The notes under the pieces: generated by a model
Database searches by the model: none
Told to the model about the DNA's origin: nothing
What the model saw: only the letters and a program-made list of their open reading frames with translations
Part shown: positions 1 through 12,277 of the stretch, piece by piece
Numbering within the stretch: position 1 is the stretch's first letter
Layout of the letters: every line of letters starts with the position of its first letter
Assembly (NCBI RefSeq): GCF_000002995.4
Contig: NW_025062476.1
Span: 4,645,001 to 4,709,000, forward strand
Length of the DNA stretch: 64,000 bases
Direction: 5' to 3'
DNA from: Brugia malayi
Lineage: Eukaryota > Nematoda > Chromadorea > Rhabditida > Onchocercidae
Position numbers and translations under genes: made by a program

Positions 1-57
1 CTTCCTTTCTTCAGAAAAAAGTATTCAGTAATGGTGAGAGAGTCAAAAATAACTTAC

Positions 58-75
58 ATTTCCGTCACTGCTCAT
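58..75 (-). CDS. Possible first coding exon (six codons) of a leftward gene leaving the window
   Basis: On the minus strand an ATG at 75-73 opens six codons (M-S-S-D-G-N). They are followed directly by a consensus donor GTAAGT (57-52). Just upstream (about 98-110, minus strand) lie TTTTTAG and AACAG acceptors that could take a spliced leader or a 5' UTR exon. Nothing else of the gene is inside the window, so its product cannot be named. The GC-richer, CpG-containing stretch at about 340-400 could be its promoter. This is a weak call that rests only on the ATG-donor-acceptor arrangement. Confidence 0.3.
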
Positions 76-1315
76 TTGTCCAGTTTCTCTCCCTGTTAAC
101 CTAAAAATACTGCACAAATTTAGGAACGTGAGTTTTCACATTATCACATCATAATACACAAGTTATTTTCAATTAGTATTTCGCGATAGCAACATTCTGC
201 AAGTTTCGATGGTACAAAAATGCTAAGTGCAACAGGAAAAGGCAATTAAAACAAATAATCGAGGTAACCCTGATCAGATTAAATTCGATGCATTTAAACC
301 ACAACACGGCAAATGCAGCAAGATGCCCGTGTGATACCACAACAAGCTGAGACGCCCAACGCTCACCGCGCCGCGACCTTACCGTAATACAGGGAAATGT
401 AGGCTAGGTATTTAACAGTGACATCACAATATCACGTTATGAAATGTCACATCCCAACTCAAAACGGTGTGCTGAACAGATGAATATACCTGAGCGGTTG
501 TTATTACCTGATTTATTTCATTATAGCTACGTTTAGTGTACTACTTTGCAATTCAGACATTACAAGGTAAAGATGGAATTAGTGTTGTTCATAAACTACG
601 GTAAGACAGTGTTTGTCAAAATTGAAACCTTGTCAAAATTTGTTTTCGCCGCTGATACTATGAAATATCAATCAATTCACGGCTCGCTTCATGGCTAAAA
701 TTTGCTATCAACTGCTACTAAATTAGGTCTAACATTGTTCCAAATATGAACGACTATTGCTTTAAATGTAATTTTGTCGAATTGTCTTCAAAAACACCGA
801 CTTCACTGTTAGGATGCTTCAATTTTCCAATGAGAAAAGCTAAGCTATCATAATACAGAAATATGCAAGCTGAACTAAAATAAATTAGCATTGTCAAAAT
901 AAAAATAATGTTCTATCTCTCATTTCCTGCAATATGTTAGATTGTGCAGATATATACACCTATACCTCCTCCAATATATCCCTTCCCCACGGGTAAGAAT
1001 TATGCTATAGTTATTCCACGGCGGAAAGGTATATCATTCCATATAATAGAATAGTTCTGTTGAGATTTTAGTTACTTTTAAAGAAGTAGTTAAAATGTAT
1101 TGATAAATAAAAACGTGTCAACGTCTAGCAATCAGAGCCGTTTTTTGTCCTTTGATACAACAAAATTTGCATTATTATCCAAAATACATTTAATGTTTTT
1201 GTTAAAGCAATTTAGAAAATAAGTAAACAAAGAGGAGTACACATATTTAATTATAAGAATTGAACAGCAAATGAAAGATTTTTATTATATGTCGAATGTG
1301 AATGCGTTCTATAAC
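76..1315. other. Intergenic, between the window-edge gene and the 3' end of the zinc-finger gene
   Basis: No convincing coding exon was seen. The 300-420 part is richer in GC and CpG than its surroundings, as expected of a promoter region for the leftward gene at the left edge. The 950-1300 part would be the 3' flank of the leftward zinc-finger gene. Confidence 0.4.
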
Positions 1316-4300
1316 TTATTGTTGAAGTTGACAGATGGACGAATAAGTATTATCATTAATCACTCGACATGAATTCTCGTGTTTCTTAAGGTAAATTTGA
1401 CGGCGAAAACGTTGTCCACATTTTTTACAATCAAACTGCTCATGCGAAGTATGCAACAATTCATGAACACGTTGATCATTTCGACGTACGAAACGTTTCC
1501 CACATTCGAAACACGCAAAACTGTAATTAGAATTAGCACTGTGTAAAAGCAAAGTATTTTAGTGTACGTAAATAAAAGCGATGAATGTACTGAAAATTAC
1601 AGATCATATGAGATCTTTAATGAAAAAATTGCTAATCAATTTTGCATTCGAATATAAAATGAAGATTCTAGCAAAAATGTATTAAAATATTGATAGGAAA
1701 TATAAAATGTTTTTTGGATACTTCTACTAATATCTATTAATTATAGCAGCAGTAAAATTGTTGCTTACATTATAGTTCGACTATTATCACAACTATCATT
1801 TAATATTAACATAAAATAGTTTTTTTATGAGACAAGCAAAATTGATAAATGTGAGATAAGCATTTATATTTCATAAAAACATTGCAAAATTGAGTTAAAA
1901 AAGTGATTGAAGGTAAGATTTATTTTTTCGAAAATTATTCATAAGAAATTTACTGAAAGAAAGTCGTAGAATTGCAAATGAACAAAAAATTTGTACACAT
2001 TTAAATCACTTATATATCAAATTTTTTAAATGTGAAACTAACGGTCTGTCTTTAGTGTGTTGTGATCGAATGTGAGCTACTAAAGCCTGCAAAAAAAAAG
2101 CACTGAAAATTTAAGAAAAACTTGTAAAATGTAAATAAAGATGGTACTAAATTTATCTCAAAATTTGGAAACATGATTCATCTCTTTAGGAAATTTCCAA
2201 TTAAAATTCAATTTGAATCAAGTAGAAAGTTTTGCTATAATTACAATTTTTCATCTAAATCTTATTATAAAATTCATTCTCTTGCATAGAAATAAGGATT
2301 CTTTCGATTAGCAATCACTACAAAATGATTAAGGATGAAATCATTAGAAAATGATTAACCTTAGAACATTTGAAACCAGGATGAGTGCAACCTGAATAGG
2401 GACAATTATATCGTCGATTTGTATGTACCATTATGTGATGACGTCTGAGACCTCCTTGTCGACCAAAACGTGCGTCACATTTGTCACAGATATATGGCCT
2501 TTCTTGTCTAAAGAGAGGAAATTATAGTTTTGTTGAAAGAATGTTTGTTATTTATCAATGAAATGAAAAATGAAAATGATTTTTTCTCTAATTACAATCG
2601 AGAATTTTAAATTCATTTTTATTTCTCGCACTGAACGAATAATGCAACGTCAGATAGAAAACAAGTGCTAAGTCGAGTAAATAATCAGATAAACGTCAAA
2701 GACGTGATCCAGGTGAGATTAGAAAAGACTGCCCATTACGTGAAAGAATGATTAAACCGAACTTAGCATTCTATCATATTAAGAACAAGGAATTTCCTAA
2801 ATTTACTTAGGAATTAATCAGTGAAATTTAAAATGGAAACTAACAAATGTTGTATGGAAATATGTTCTTTTAATTGGGTACTACTTGGGAAAATACGAGT
2901 ACATATAGAGCAACGATGAATTTGTACATTGGGCAAGCGGAAATGTTCCCTTTTATTGTGTTGTCGAGCCGCTTCTGCGCTTCGATATACCTTCAATTTA
3001 CAACCATTTGAAATCAAATAATAATTTAAGTAATATTGTTAGTGAATTTCAATTGAATTACTCTTTTCGTTTTCATTTATTGGCTTTTTTTTCAATGATT
3101 CTGTTTTGAAATGACAATTTTATGCTTTAATTTAATTGCTATTTTGCTATTTGTTTTTTATTTTTTAAATCATTTCTGAATTTAGCTTTTATAAATTTGT
3201 TTGATTTGAATAAATCATTTCAGTACTTATTGCTTGCAGGATATTAAATATTCTTTGAAATGTATTGTACGGGGTTACAGTTTAAGAAGTCATAAGTATT
3301 ATTTCAGATTACTTTCTTTGCTTACTAATTTATGGTATTTGTCTGGAAAGGTTAGAAATAAATGGACAGATTACTTTTTGACAAGTAAGACAAACGTAAC
3401 GCTTGCCACGATTACTGATGATCTGTTGATTACCGAGATGATAAGTAACGATATGATACTGAACATTTTGCTTTAAAGTAAAACAACGATCGCATTGATC
3501 ACAAATATAACGCTTATCACGAAAACGCTGATAACGTTTACGTGGTCCTTTGGGACTAATCCATTCATCTTGTCTTTTCACAAATATTTCCTGCAAGACG
3601 ATTTGTGGATTTATTCGATCGGATCAGTCATCTTCTGGTGTTATCTTATTACGTTATAGCAGACATGTTTTTCATAAGAATATTCGTCAGTGAGATAGGA
3701 ATTGAGAGAAAATAATTTAGTTTAATTTTAACTTTTATTTCTGAGATAGAATAATGATATATTTATTAAATTTTCAATTGGAATGCGGAATATTTCAAAA
3801 AATTAAGGAGGACTTGAATGCCATCGATACTATTGTATTGATCAAAGAAATCTCGCCATTCTTCACTATATGACTCCTGATATAAATTCTCTAAAATATC
3901 ACAGCTGATTCCCATAACGATTTCCAAATTCAAATCTACTTTATCAGTGCAAGAATCGAACGGCAAACTTTTGAAATCGCATATTTCTAAATAAAGTTGA
4001 TAGAGTTAATAAACTTATAATTGTGAATAAAATTAAACGCTCTTTCCAACGTAATTGTTACTTCTTTTGCAATATTGATATTATGCTTTGAGACAGTTAA
4101 AGAACTTGATAATAAATTTTAAAGCTGTTTTTTAACATGATATTAATGAAATGGGTGCTTAAATCTTGTGATAAATTCAGAATAAGTTAGCAGCGCTTAA
4201 AAAAATGCAGTTAATAAAGTAAGAATTTTGGGATAACTTAAGGATGAAAAAAAATAAAAAAAAAAATTTGCATATATATTACATTTATTATAATAAAATG

Positions 4301-5051
4301 TCAATTAGTGCAAGGAGAAATTGACAAATAATGCGAGGGACTTTGTGATCATTTTTAGGATGATGATGCTTATCAAAAAGACTGAAAACATCTAATGTTA
4401 TGTTAACAATTATATAATAAAATAATCTCTTTTTTTCCACTAATTTAAATACTTTTTTTGCATAAGATAACGGTTAAAAAGAGCAGATATTTGACAAAAT
4501 TTTAGGAAATTTCGTGTTCAATGATAGTCTCAGTTTCATGCAATGCAAATTGTGTTGTATGGTATTAATTTATAAAAATAAGTTGTAAATTTGCGTCATG
4601 GAAAGATTTTTATGAATGAAAACTTAATTTTTCATTAATTTTCATAATATTACTCTTCTGCATACTATTTTTTTTGTGCTCTGCAAAAGCGAAAAAAAAA
4701 TCTTCAGTTTTACTACTTTTGCAAAAATTTGTTTAGATAAAAACAGCGATGCAATCTAGGAAGAAATAATTTCGTAGAGCATGAATCAAAGATTTTGTAA
4801 AATTTTACGTCATTCTAATCAACTGATCTTCATCACCAGAATAAATTTAATTTAAAGAATTTTAAAACTGAAACAATGTTATTAAATTTGATTTTTGTGA
4901 ATCACTACTGAAATACTGGATGATTTTGGGAAAGTGCATTGAGATAGGAAATAGGAATACCTTTGTCACAACATATACAAAATGGATACTTTGGAAGGTT
5001 CTCCGATAACATAGGATCCCGAGAATCGCAACAGTCTTCCTTAAGCTCCAT
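1316..5051 (-). CDS. C2H2 zinc-finger protein, seven fingers, 340 aa
   Basis: Likely nuclear nucleic-acid-binding protein, probably a transcription factor; the family member is not recognised. Seven exons (minus strand, first to last): 5051-4961, 3986-3814, 3590-3375, 2990-2845, 2507-2360, 2086-2043, 1520-1316. Phases sum to 1023 nt with stop TAA at 1318-1316. The N-terminal about 110 residues are acidic and finger-free. Then come finger 1 (YICDQCDRC...HIVTYH), finger 2 split by an intron just after CLTCQK, finger 3 (HRCSICTRIF), finger 4 (YICDKCDARF), finger 5 with a C-x4-C spacing (YNCPYSGC), finger 6 (FACFECGKRF) and finger 7 (FDCKKCGQRF), whose last ligand is Cys, making it C2HC. A TKDRPF linker joins fingers 5 and 6. 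The donor after exon 2 (CAA|GTCCTC) is poor but is the only one that keeps the frame. The ATG is the first in the open first exon. Confidence 0.85.
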
Positions 5052-6835
5052 TTTGAACAATGTTTGAGAAACAGTTCACAATTTTCATTTTAATCGGTTT
5101 AAAATTTGCATGAAAAAGTTTGATTTTTATCGCGAGATGAAGCATATGATAAATTAGTATAAGAAGTATGAAAGATATTTGGAGAATCTCATTTGTATTT
5201 TAGCAATATCAACAACATACAGTGAATAATAATAAGTTAAATAAAATAAATGAAAAATAAATGTACCAGAAAAGAACAAGTATCGTGGATAAAGTAATAT
5301 CATAAAGTAATGATATAAAAAGATATATTAGATAGTAGTGTAGTAATAAAATAATAGATCAGAGGATATGATAAGGGAAGGGAAGTTCCAGAATGATCAA
5401 CGTGAGCTAACTATTAATTTGAGTAATTTAAAGGATGAATAAAATATGATAAGAAATCAGATTTCGTTCATTATAGAGTAGATGATTGCCTGAATATTAC
5501 AAAAGGACTAAGTTACATTTGCCCACCAATTTTGTTTCATCTCTAACATCATTCATGGGTAAAAATGGAAAAAAAAAACCAATTAATGGGACATATTAAC
5601 TTTGTTGGACAAAGTAAGTCACATTTTTAAATGAAAATAAAATTTTCGGGATTCTTTTTTAAACGAAGCAAAGAGACAAGCAAATCAAGAAATCAGATTA
5701 TTTTTGATAAATATAATATAAGTAGTTGATAAAAATGGTATATAGAAAAAGTATTAAAGAAAATCATAAAATTAGCCCAGTATGAAGCAAATTAAATAAA
5801 TAGAAGTAGAAATCTTATTAAAATCAAACTTATAAATTTCATCTCAATAATATCTTAGGTAGTCTATTCATACAATTGACGGATTAAAGCGAATAATTTT
5901 AAAACTACCATTATGAAGCTTTTGCAGGTACAAAAATGGCTGGCTAATGGCTATGTTGTTAAATAGATCACGTCACTTACGTCACGTAGAAATACATTTA
6001 ACTAGCAGTAAAAAAAATTGAATTAAATGAAGTAATGGATGATAAACATGCGAGAAATGAAATGCAACTCATGTAAGGGTATAGTTTTTTAAAATAAAAT
6101 TTTTGTTTGATATAATTTTACATTTCACAAATCATACTTATTATTATGCAAGTCTCTCATATAACTTATTTCATCAACAAAGCCAATTTACATAAAATGC
6201 AGTAAACAACAATAATATTATAATTGTTTGGCTCTATCGTTTACACGTAAATAAATCAAACCATCCATTTCAGTTCTTCAAGCAGTACCACTTCTATTTC
6301 CTCTTCTCAATAGTCCACATTTTTGCATAGCGCTACCATCATTCTGATGCTCGTAACGTAGAGAGAAGTTTATACTAGCTGGTTTGGCCGTTTGTCTAGG
6401 TGTAATGTTCGATTGGTTCTACTCATGTCCATGTGTCCTTTCCCTTTCTGCCAGGTCACTTGAAATTCACTCAGTTAGTACTCCAATTTTAATATGATTT
6501 TATCTTTAAGAATTATTTATCCAGCTCTTTATATGCTAACTATTAACGTTGATATTGTACATTATTATTAAGTTATCAGTGCTCTGATAGTATCATTGAG
6601 CATCTTTTTAAATTCACTTCCTGAATGTTGACTTGTAGTTTTAGATAACACTGTACAGACAGTAATATTAGAAAGTGAAATTTTATAAAGAGAATAATTA
6701 TTCTTGTAGTTGCATCAAGCTTATAGGTTTTTCTGAAATTAATTCATGCTCTGTTTCTTATTAAATTTATGAAAGGATATTTGATGTGATATACTTTCAG
6801 GGTCTATTAATTTAACACATTTTTATCTTTCGCAG
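5052..6835. other. Shared upstream region between divergent zinc-finger and spop-1 genes
   Basis: AT-rich DNA with no exon I can support. The two flanking genes point away from each other, so both promoters probably lie here. A slightly GC-richer patch at about 6240-6470 may belong to the spop-1 promoter or an untranslated exon. Confidence 0.4.
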
Positions 6836-6917
6836 GTACAGCTGTAAAGCTGACATTGTAGAGGTTCTTCAAAACGACGGGCGAAGAAGTGGATTTCGGT
6901 GCTGGAGGTGAGGAAGG
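6836..6917 (+). other. spop-1: Probable 5' untranslated exon of spop-1
   Basis: The segment is bounded by a strong acceptor (CTTTCGCAG, ending 6835) and a donor (GGAAG|GTAGGT, from 6918). It lies one 270-bp intron upstream of the coding start. In the frame of the MATH domain it carries a TAG near its 5' end, so as drawn it is noncoding. It would join to the exon that begins at about 7189 after TTTTCTAG. An alternative acceptor at the internal GTAG would leave the rest open in frame with the protein, but without an ATG. Confidence 0.45.
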
Positions 6918-7206
6918 TAGGTTTATTTTGAAATATCAGCAGATGAGTGAGAACTGTTAAGTATGTTTAAAAAAGGAAGAGGTCTATTAGTTATTTTTAT
7001 TTAGGTGGCCTCAGGTAATGTAAGCTGCGACGTTTTACACTGGAAAGATAACTTTCAGAACTTCTTGGCATCTTATCTGCTATGTTACAATTCTTTAATG
7101 CCAGTTACATTTTTATACAAAACGATCAGTAATATAGAGTTGGCACAAGAAAATTAAATTGTAATGGTGGATTTAGCCTTTTCTAGAAGGCTCTAGTGGC
7201 CGGGGC

Positions 7207-10200
7207 ATGGCAGATATTGTTGGTCCGCTGCGTCCATCCGATAGCTGGTCAACGACGGAAGTACGTTCACTACAGCATTCTCATGTTTGGACCATTCGTG
7301 GCTTTTCTCAGTGCGAATGTCGATATTTGGAAACGTCGGTTAAAATCAAAGAAACGGTTAGTGTTTGGGAGGGACAGCATTTTCTAATAACAGAGCAATA
7401 TGCAATAACTATATCAGTTCACTGCTTACAAATTTATACGATTTCAGCCAGTTCCTACAAATACACTCGATGGAAATCACTTGACGTTTCGAATAAGGCT
7501 GCATCCACAGGGCAACAAAGAGTCGAATAAAGATTTCAGTTTTTTCCAGGTTTGTGTTTACATTAGTTTCCTCATGACATTTGTACTAATTCACTGTTGT
7601 AGCTGCTACTGAACTGCGTTATATTTTGTTTTGAAATGAAGCGATATCTCATAGTTCTTCAGCAGATATTATTTATTATAAATTCTTATGTCAGTTGGAT
7701 ATGCTATGCTAAAACTTTTATTGTATGTTTTGTTTAGGTTTTCTGCAACACGAATTCAGCCAAATATCGGGCGAAATTTTCAGTATACAATGCAAAAAAT
7801 GAAGAAGCGCCTACGACCGTTTACACTGGTACACAGCAGGTAAAGTCTTCGCTAACATTACGCGGGAGTACTCAATACTTTGGTCAAAAATCAACTGCGT
7901 AGTTTGAATTCTACCCTAAAACCTGTTAATATATGATTTTCTTAAATTATTTTGTGGAGGCAAAAGAATGATTTCAAATAGTAGATACTTTGGATTAGTG
8001 GTTTTCTGTGTATACTTCAACTATATTTCAACTTACTTTCAGCTGCATGGATATTTCGAGTATATACGTCGCGATGTTCTAGTTAGCCACATACAGCCAC
8101 AGGATGAATTGCAGCTTGTTTTAAGTCTTACTATTACTTTTGATACTGTTACTAAAAGTAGCCAGAATCCACGGCAGTGTAGTGTTCCTGATGCTCGTCC
8201 AGCAGAGGTTATTTAATTCCTGTTCCAAATTGAAATCAAATTTCTTGAAAACTCTGTAGATGGGAACTAGTATGTGGGTACAGTAATTCGCGTTTTGTCA
8301 ATCGCCATTTCGAAAACTGTTGAACACTTTTAATTTGATTAGGTCATATAGCAAAATATATATTGACATTATGGATATTACTCGCTTTGTATCACAGAAG
8401 TTATATTGCTATATCCGCTATCCTGTACTATGCTATTTTACAGATAGCCCGGGATTTGGAAGCAATTTATAAGGAAGGACGTCTTGCCGATTTTACAATA
8501 GTCGCCAGTGGACGCGAATTGCCAGCTCATCAAATAATACTTTCAGCTCGTTCTCCAGTCTTTGCAGCAATGTTAGAGCCACACACGGAGGAAGCTAAAA
8601 ATAGTCGTGTTGTATTTCCAGACATAGATTTTGAGGTTTGCAGTTTTTTCGTTCCACTGGCGTGCAATTCAACTTATTAGACGATTAAGGAAATTTTGTT
8701 AACGATAAAACTTTTCAATATAACTATTTTCTATCATTTCTAGTTAACCATCTATCTCTTTAATTCTCTTTACCTTTTTTTTTTTTCCATTGCACTGAAT
8801 TGAACGTTAGAGCATAGTAATTGTAAATAGAGGTTTTTTTTTTTTTTTTTCTACGCTGATAATCAGTCGAATCATTTGCTTGCGTTGAATTTACAGGTAA
8901 TGCAAGAATTGCTGCTTTATATGTACACTGGTCGATCCCCCAATTTATCTAATATGGCCTTAGATCTTTTAGCAGCAGCAGATCGCTTCCAGCTCCCAGG
9001 CCTTAAAGAGATGGCTGATCAGGTCTAATTTGAATTTTTTCCTATAAATACAAACATTTATATGGATAATATGCTGATGACATAAAGGATCAGGAGCTGC
9101 GATGCTGAAAATTAATCAGTAGTTGTAATTTATTGCTGCTTCATTAAATCTTTAAAAAAAATTATGAATGTCATTCGAGCTCAAGCTTATCAAACTATTT
9201 AATAATAATAATTTAATAATTAATAATAGGTTATCTAATAATTAAATACTAGCTGAAAGTAAAGCTATTTGGAAGTACTTGCTCCCTGCTTGAGTTTAAT
9301 CCTTTGACTTTAAGGTGCTTCGCACTGGATTGATAGTTGAATCTGCTTGCCGTTATTTGGTCTTCGCTGATATGCACAATGCACGGGAGTTGAAATCAGA
9401 TGCCATCAAGTTCATTGCACAAAACTCATCTTCCATTATCACTGTAACTTTTTACTTTTATATGAGCTAAGTTTTCACCAGTATGATGAAAACCGATGAT
9501 AGTTCTAAAAAATGATGGTAACTCTTAAATCCAAGTTTTTTTTTTTGACATGTTTGATTTTTTTTTCTAGTTTTTGATATATTATGGAAAAATATTTTTA
9601 TGTTCTATCTGGTTCAAGTCTTCTCATTAATCTTATTCTTGTTTATTTTTGTTCTTTGACTATTTATGATTATTTTCTATATAATAGTAGCGAAAGAATA
9701 TGAATGCATTATAAATATTGCATTATTTTCCCAATAAATAATAGCTTTTAGGTACATATTTAACTGCATCTTTATGCTCTTTGTTTCTTCCATTTACTTG
9801 CTGCGTAAAAAAAGTTAAAGTTTTCTGATAGTTTGGTTAGTGACATTCTAAGTTAAGAAATTCTTCATTTCATTTGTTTATTCTCCGTCTGTTGTATTCT
9901 GCTTTAGGCCCACATATCTCGCGTAGAAAAAAACTTCGTGCTTTTAATTTGAAGAAGACGTTTTTCCAATTGTAGGTAGTTTTCACTAATAGATAGTTAT
10001 GGATATTCATAAAACAGTTTTAGTATCTATATTTAGACCGATGGTTGGACAGAGCTGGTGAAGGAGCATCCAGCTCTAGTTACTGAAGTTGTTGCTGCAA
10101 TATCCAGCAGCGATCCTCGCTCACTGAGTGCTAGTAGCAGCCCAAGTAAGTTTTTTCTCTGTGGTAAAGTTTTGAATTCTCGATATCGAGACAAAGAGTT

Positions 10201-10507
10201 CTGTTTACTTTGAAAGTGATCGAAAACAGTTGATTTTATATGGGAGTTTAAGATTAATGTCGAACGGGACAAGTTCGAAGATATTCATCGAAGATTCTTT
10301 TTTTTATGGAATAGTAATGTGACGGCATTATTTTCTTCTATTGTTATCTTGCTAGCTAGTTTATTAAGTATTGATTGACTATCACTTTGTGCTTTGTTTC
10401 GATGACTTGTGAATTTTAGCATATTTCTGCAAAACTATTCGCCTTTCATTCCAGGTTCATCGGCGGAACCGGCTACGAAGCGAGCTCGTTTGAGTGGTGG
10501 AGTCTAG
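7207..10507 (+). CDS. spop-1: SPOP-type MATH-BTB substrate adaptor of CUL3 ubiquitin ligase, 375 aa
   Basis: Proteins of this family bind substrates through the MATH domain and cullin-3 through BTB, directing ubiquitination, mostly in the nucleus. Nine coding exons: 7207-7356, 7448-7549, 7738-7839, 8043-8207, 8444-8635, 8897-9022, 9315-9443, 10037-10145, 10455-10507. These give 1128 nt, 375 aa against 374 for human SPOP. MATH spans about residues 20-150 (HVWTIRGFSQCECRYLETS). BTB starts near 185 (ADFTIVASGRELPAHQIIL, then LSARSPVFAAML). It continues in the next exon (LLLYMYTGRSPNLSNMALDL), and a BACK-like segment follows. The C-terminus has a basic KRARL at 367-371, matching the nuclear signal position of SPOP. 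Orthology to C. elegans T16H12.5 (bath-43/spop-1) rather than bath-42 is from memory. The start is the only ATG ahead of MATH, 18 nt after an acceptor. Confidence 0.93.
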
Positions 10508-12264
10508 CATTTGTAAATGAATGGTGATTACTATTCAGATATTATTCTTTTTAACAGTAATATTTTTGTGTCTCGTTTTATTTCATTCACTATGAAACAG
10601 TGCTTTTTATCGTATCTTTTAGAATTATTTTTTCTGACTATTTTCTTTAATTTTGAGTAATGTGAGTCTATGATTCCTTACAACCAGTTTTCTTCCCATC
10701 TTAGCTTTTTTTGAATATCTTTGGTTTTTAGAAAATTCGTTGAAGTTTTCCTCGCATTTTGTTTTTTGGCATTAACTTCAGGTCACTTGGGTTTGCTTTG
10801 AAATTATCATTGTAGTTGGTATTGATTTCATTGAGATTTGCTCGATTGTGAAAATTTTTTCCAAGAAATATTGACGTGAAAGAGTAAGACTTTCTGTCAG
10901 AATTTCAGATTCTCAAATCTATTTCAGAGAAATGGTTTTTTTTATCTTGAAACTATTTTTAGAAAGGTATATGACTTCAACCAAATTCTGCACTCTTATT
11001 AAGGTTGGTAAATTCAAATGTAGAAATTTTGGAATTCTCCTATATTCAGTCGTTCAATACAGCATATCTTGATATAATGACGCTACTATGTACCGAGCTT
11101 TTGCTCATTTTGCCATCACTGTTTGTATTCCATAATCCACTTGCTTCTAAAGAGTGTTGGTTAATGTTGGTTAAGGTCTAGAAAAGTTGCAGATGTTTGT
11201 TGATGTTTTGATGCGTGATTGTATTTTATTCAGTGATTAAACAACAAGTGAAGGACAGCTATAAGATTTCCTCATAACATTTTCTGTTTCCAATTTAAGT
11301 TGTACATCATGGCGGTAGTTGAGTCAGAAAAATAATTCGGTGTTTCTGGATGAATTGTGTAGGACATACTGTTGAAGCCCATCATTTCGTTTTTGTGATA
11401 AGAAAGATTTGGTGTACATATTAGTTGCATGTACCAAAAAATATATTCATTTCCATCGGTAGTTATCGCACATACACCCGTCTCTGATAATTTGAATTGC
11501 GTTCACCCATTTCTGCGAAGGCTGTAAGGTATACGAACGTAGTAAACAGGTATATGAATATGTTTATGTAGGTTAAATGGTTGAATGATGCGAATTGGAA
11601 TCATCGAACTTTGTACTATGTTCTCAATTCTTCGCGCACCACATTAAAAACCATCGGTAGAGTTCAAAGTCTGCAGACAATGTGTTCCTCTTCATTTCCC
11701 TTCCCTAATTGTCCCTCCTTGTTTCGTTTTAATCAGTTCTACTGTTCTGAGGAATGTATGTGGGACAGTTTACAAATTCAAATTTTTTGCAAAAATGTCG
11801 AGTGAGAAGTATATATCGGTTTCATCAACGGTTTATGAATTTCATGCTCCAATCATGGGAGTTTTGTTGTAATGATTCCAACATGAACAAGTACCATTCA
11901 TCTTAGAAATATTCTAGACGAAAAAAGATTGAGCTACTTTATGCTATGCATGCTTTAAACGTTGATTTGTTAAGGCATTTCCTAACCGACAATCCATTTT
12001 GTTAACTTTGCAGATTGTCCTGATAATGTTTATATGGTTCTTCACTAAAGATATTCCTGGCTTATTGAGTACTAATATTTTATGAACTTTAATTAACAGA
12101 TTTGTGCTTCATAGGTACACCTTGAAGTTGATATGTAGGTTTTAGCATTTTTAGCTCTCACAAATATATTAATAATAATATTAAATGGAAAAGTTTTGAT
12201 CGTTTGCAAATTTGGATAAGAAATGTTTTGAAGTAACGATGCGTGTAGTAATTTACGCTTTTTA
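10508..12264 (+). other. spop-1 3' flank and upstream region of acdh-12
   Basis: No exon supported. T-rich sequence with no canonical AATAAA noticed close to the spop-1 stop. A short ORF at 11581-11805 has no family resemblance and no splice context. Confidence 0.4.
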
Positions 12265-12277
12265 GCAACAAGTATTG
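12264..12277 (+). promoter_or_regulatory. acdh-12: Probable trans-splice acceptor and short 5' UTR of acdh-12
   Basis: A pyrimidine tract ending GCTTTTTAG (AG at 12264-12265) lies only 12 nt before the ATG at 12278. There is no matching donor-bearing upstream exon. This is the usual arrangement for spliced-leader addition in nematodes. It is an inference from spacing only. Confidence 0.5.

Noticed and set aside
11581..11805. 74-residue plus-strand ORF between spop-1 and acdh-12
   Set aside because: No recognisable motif and no exon context; most likely 3' UTR or spacer.
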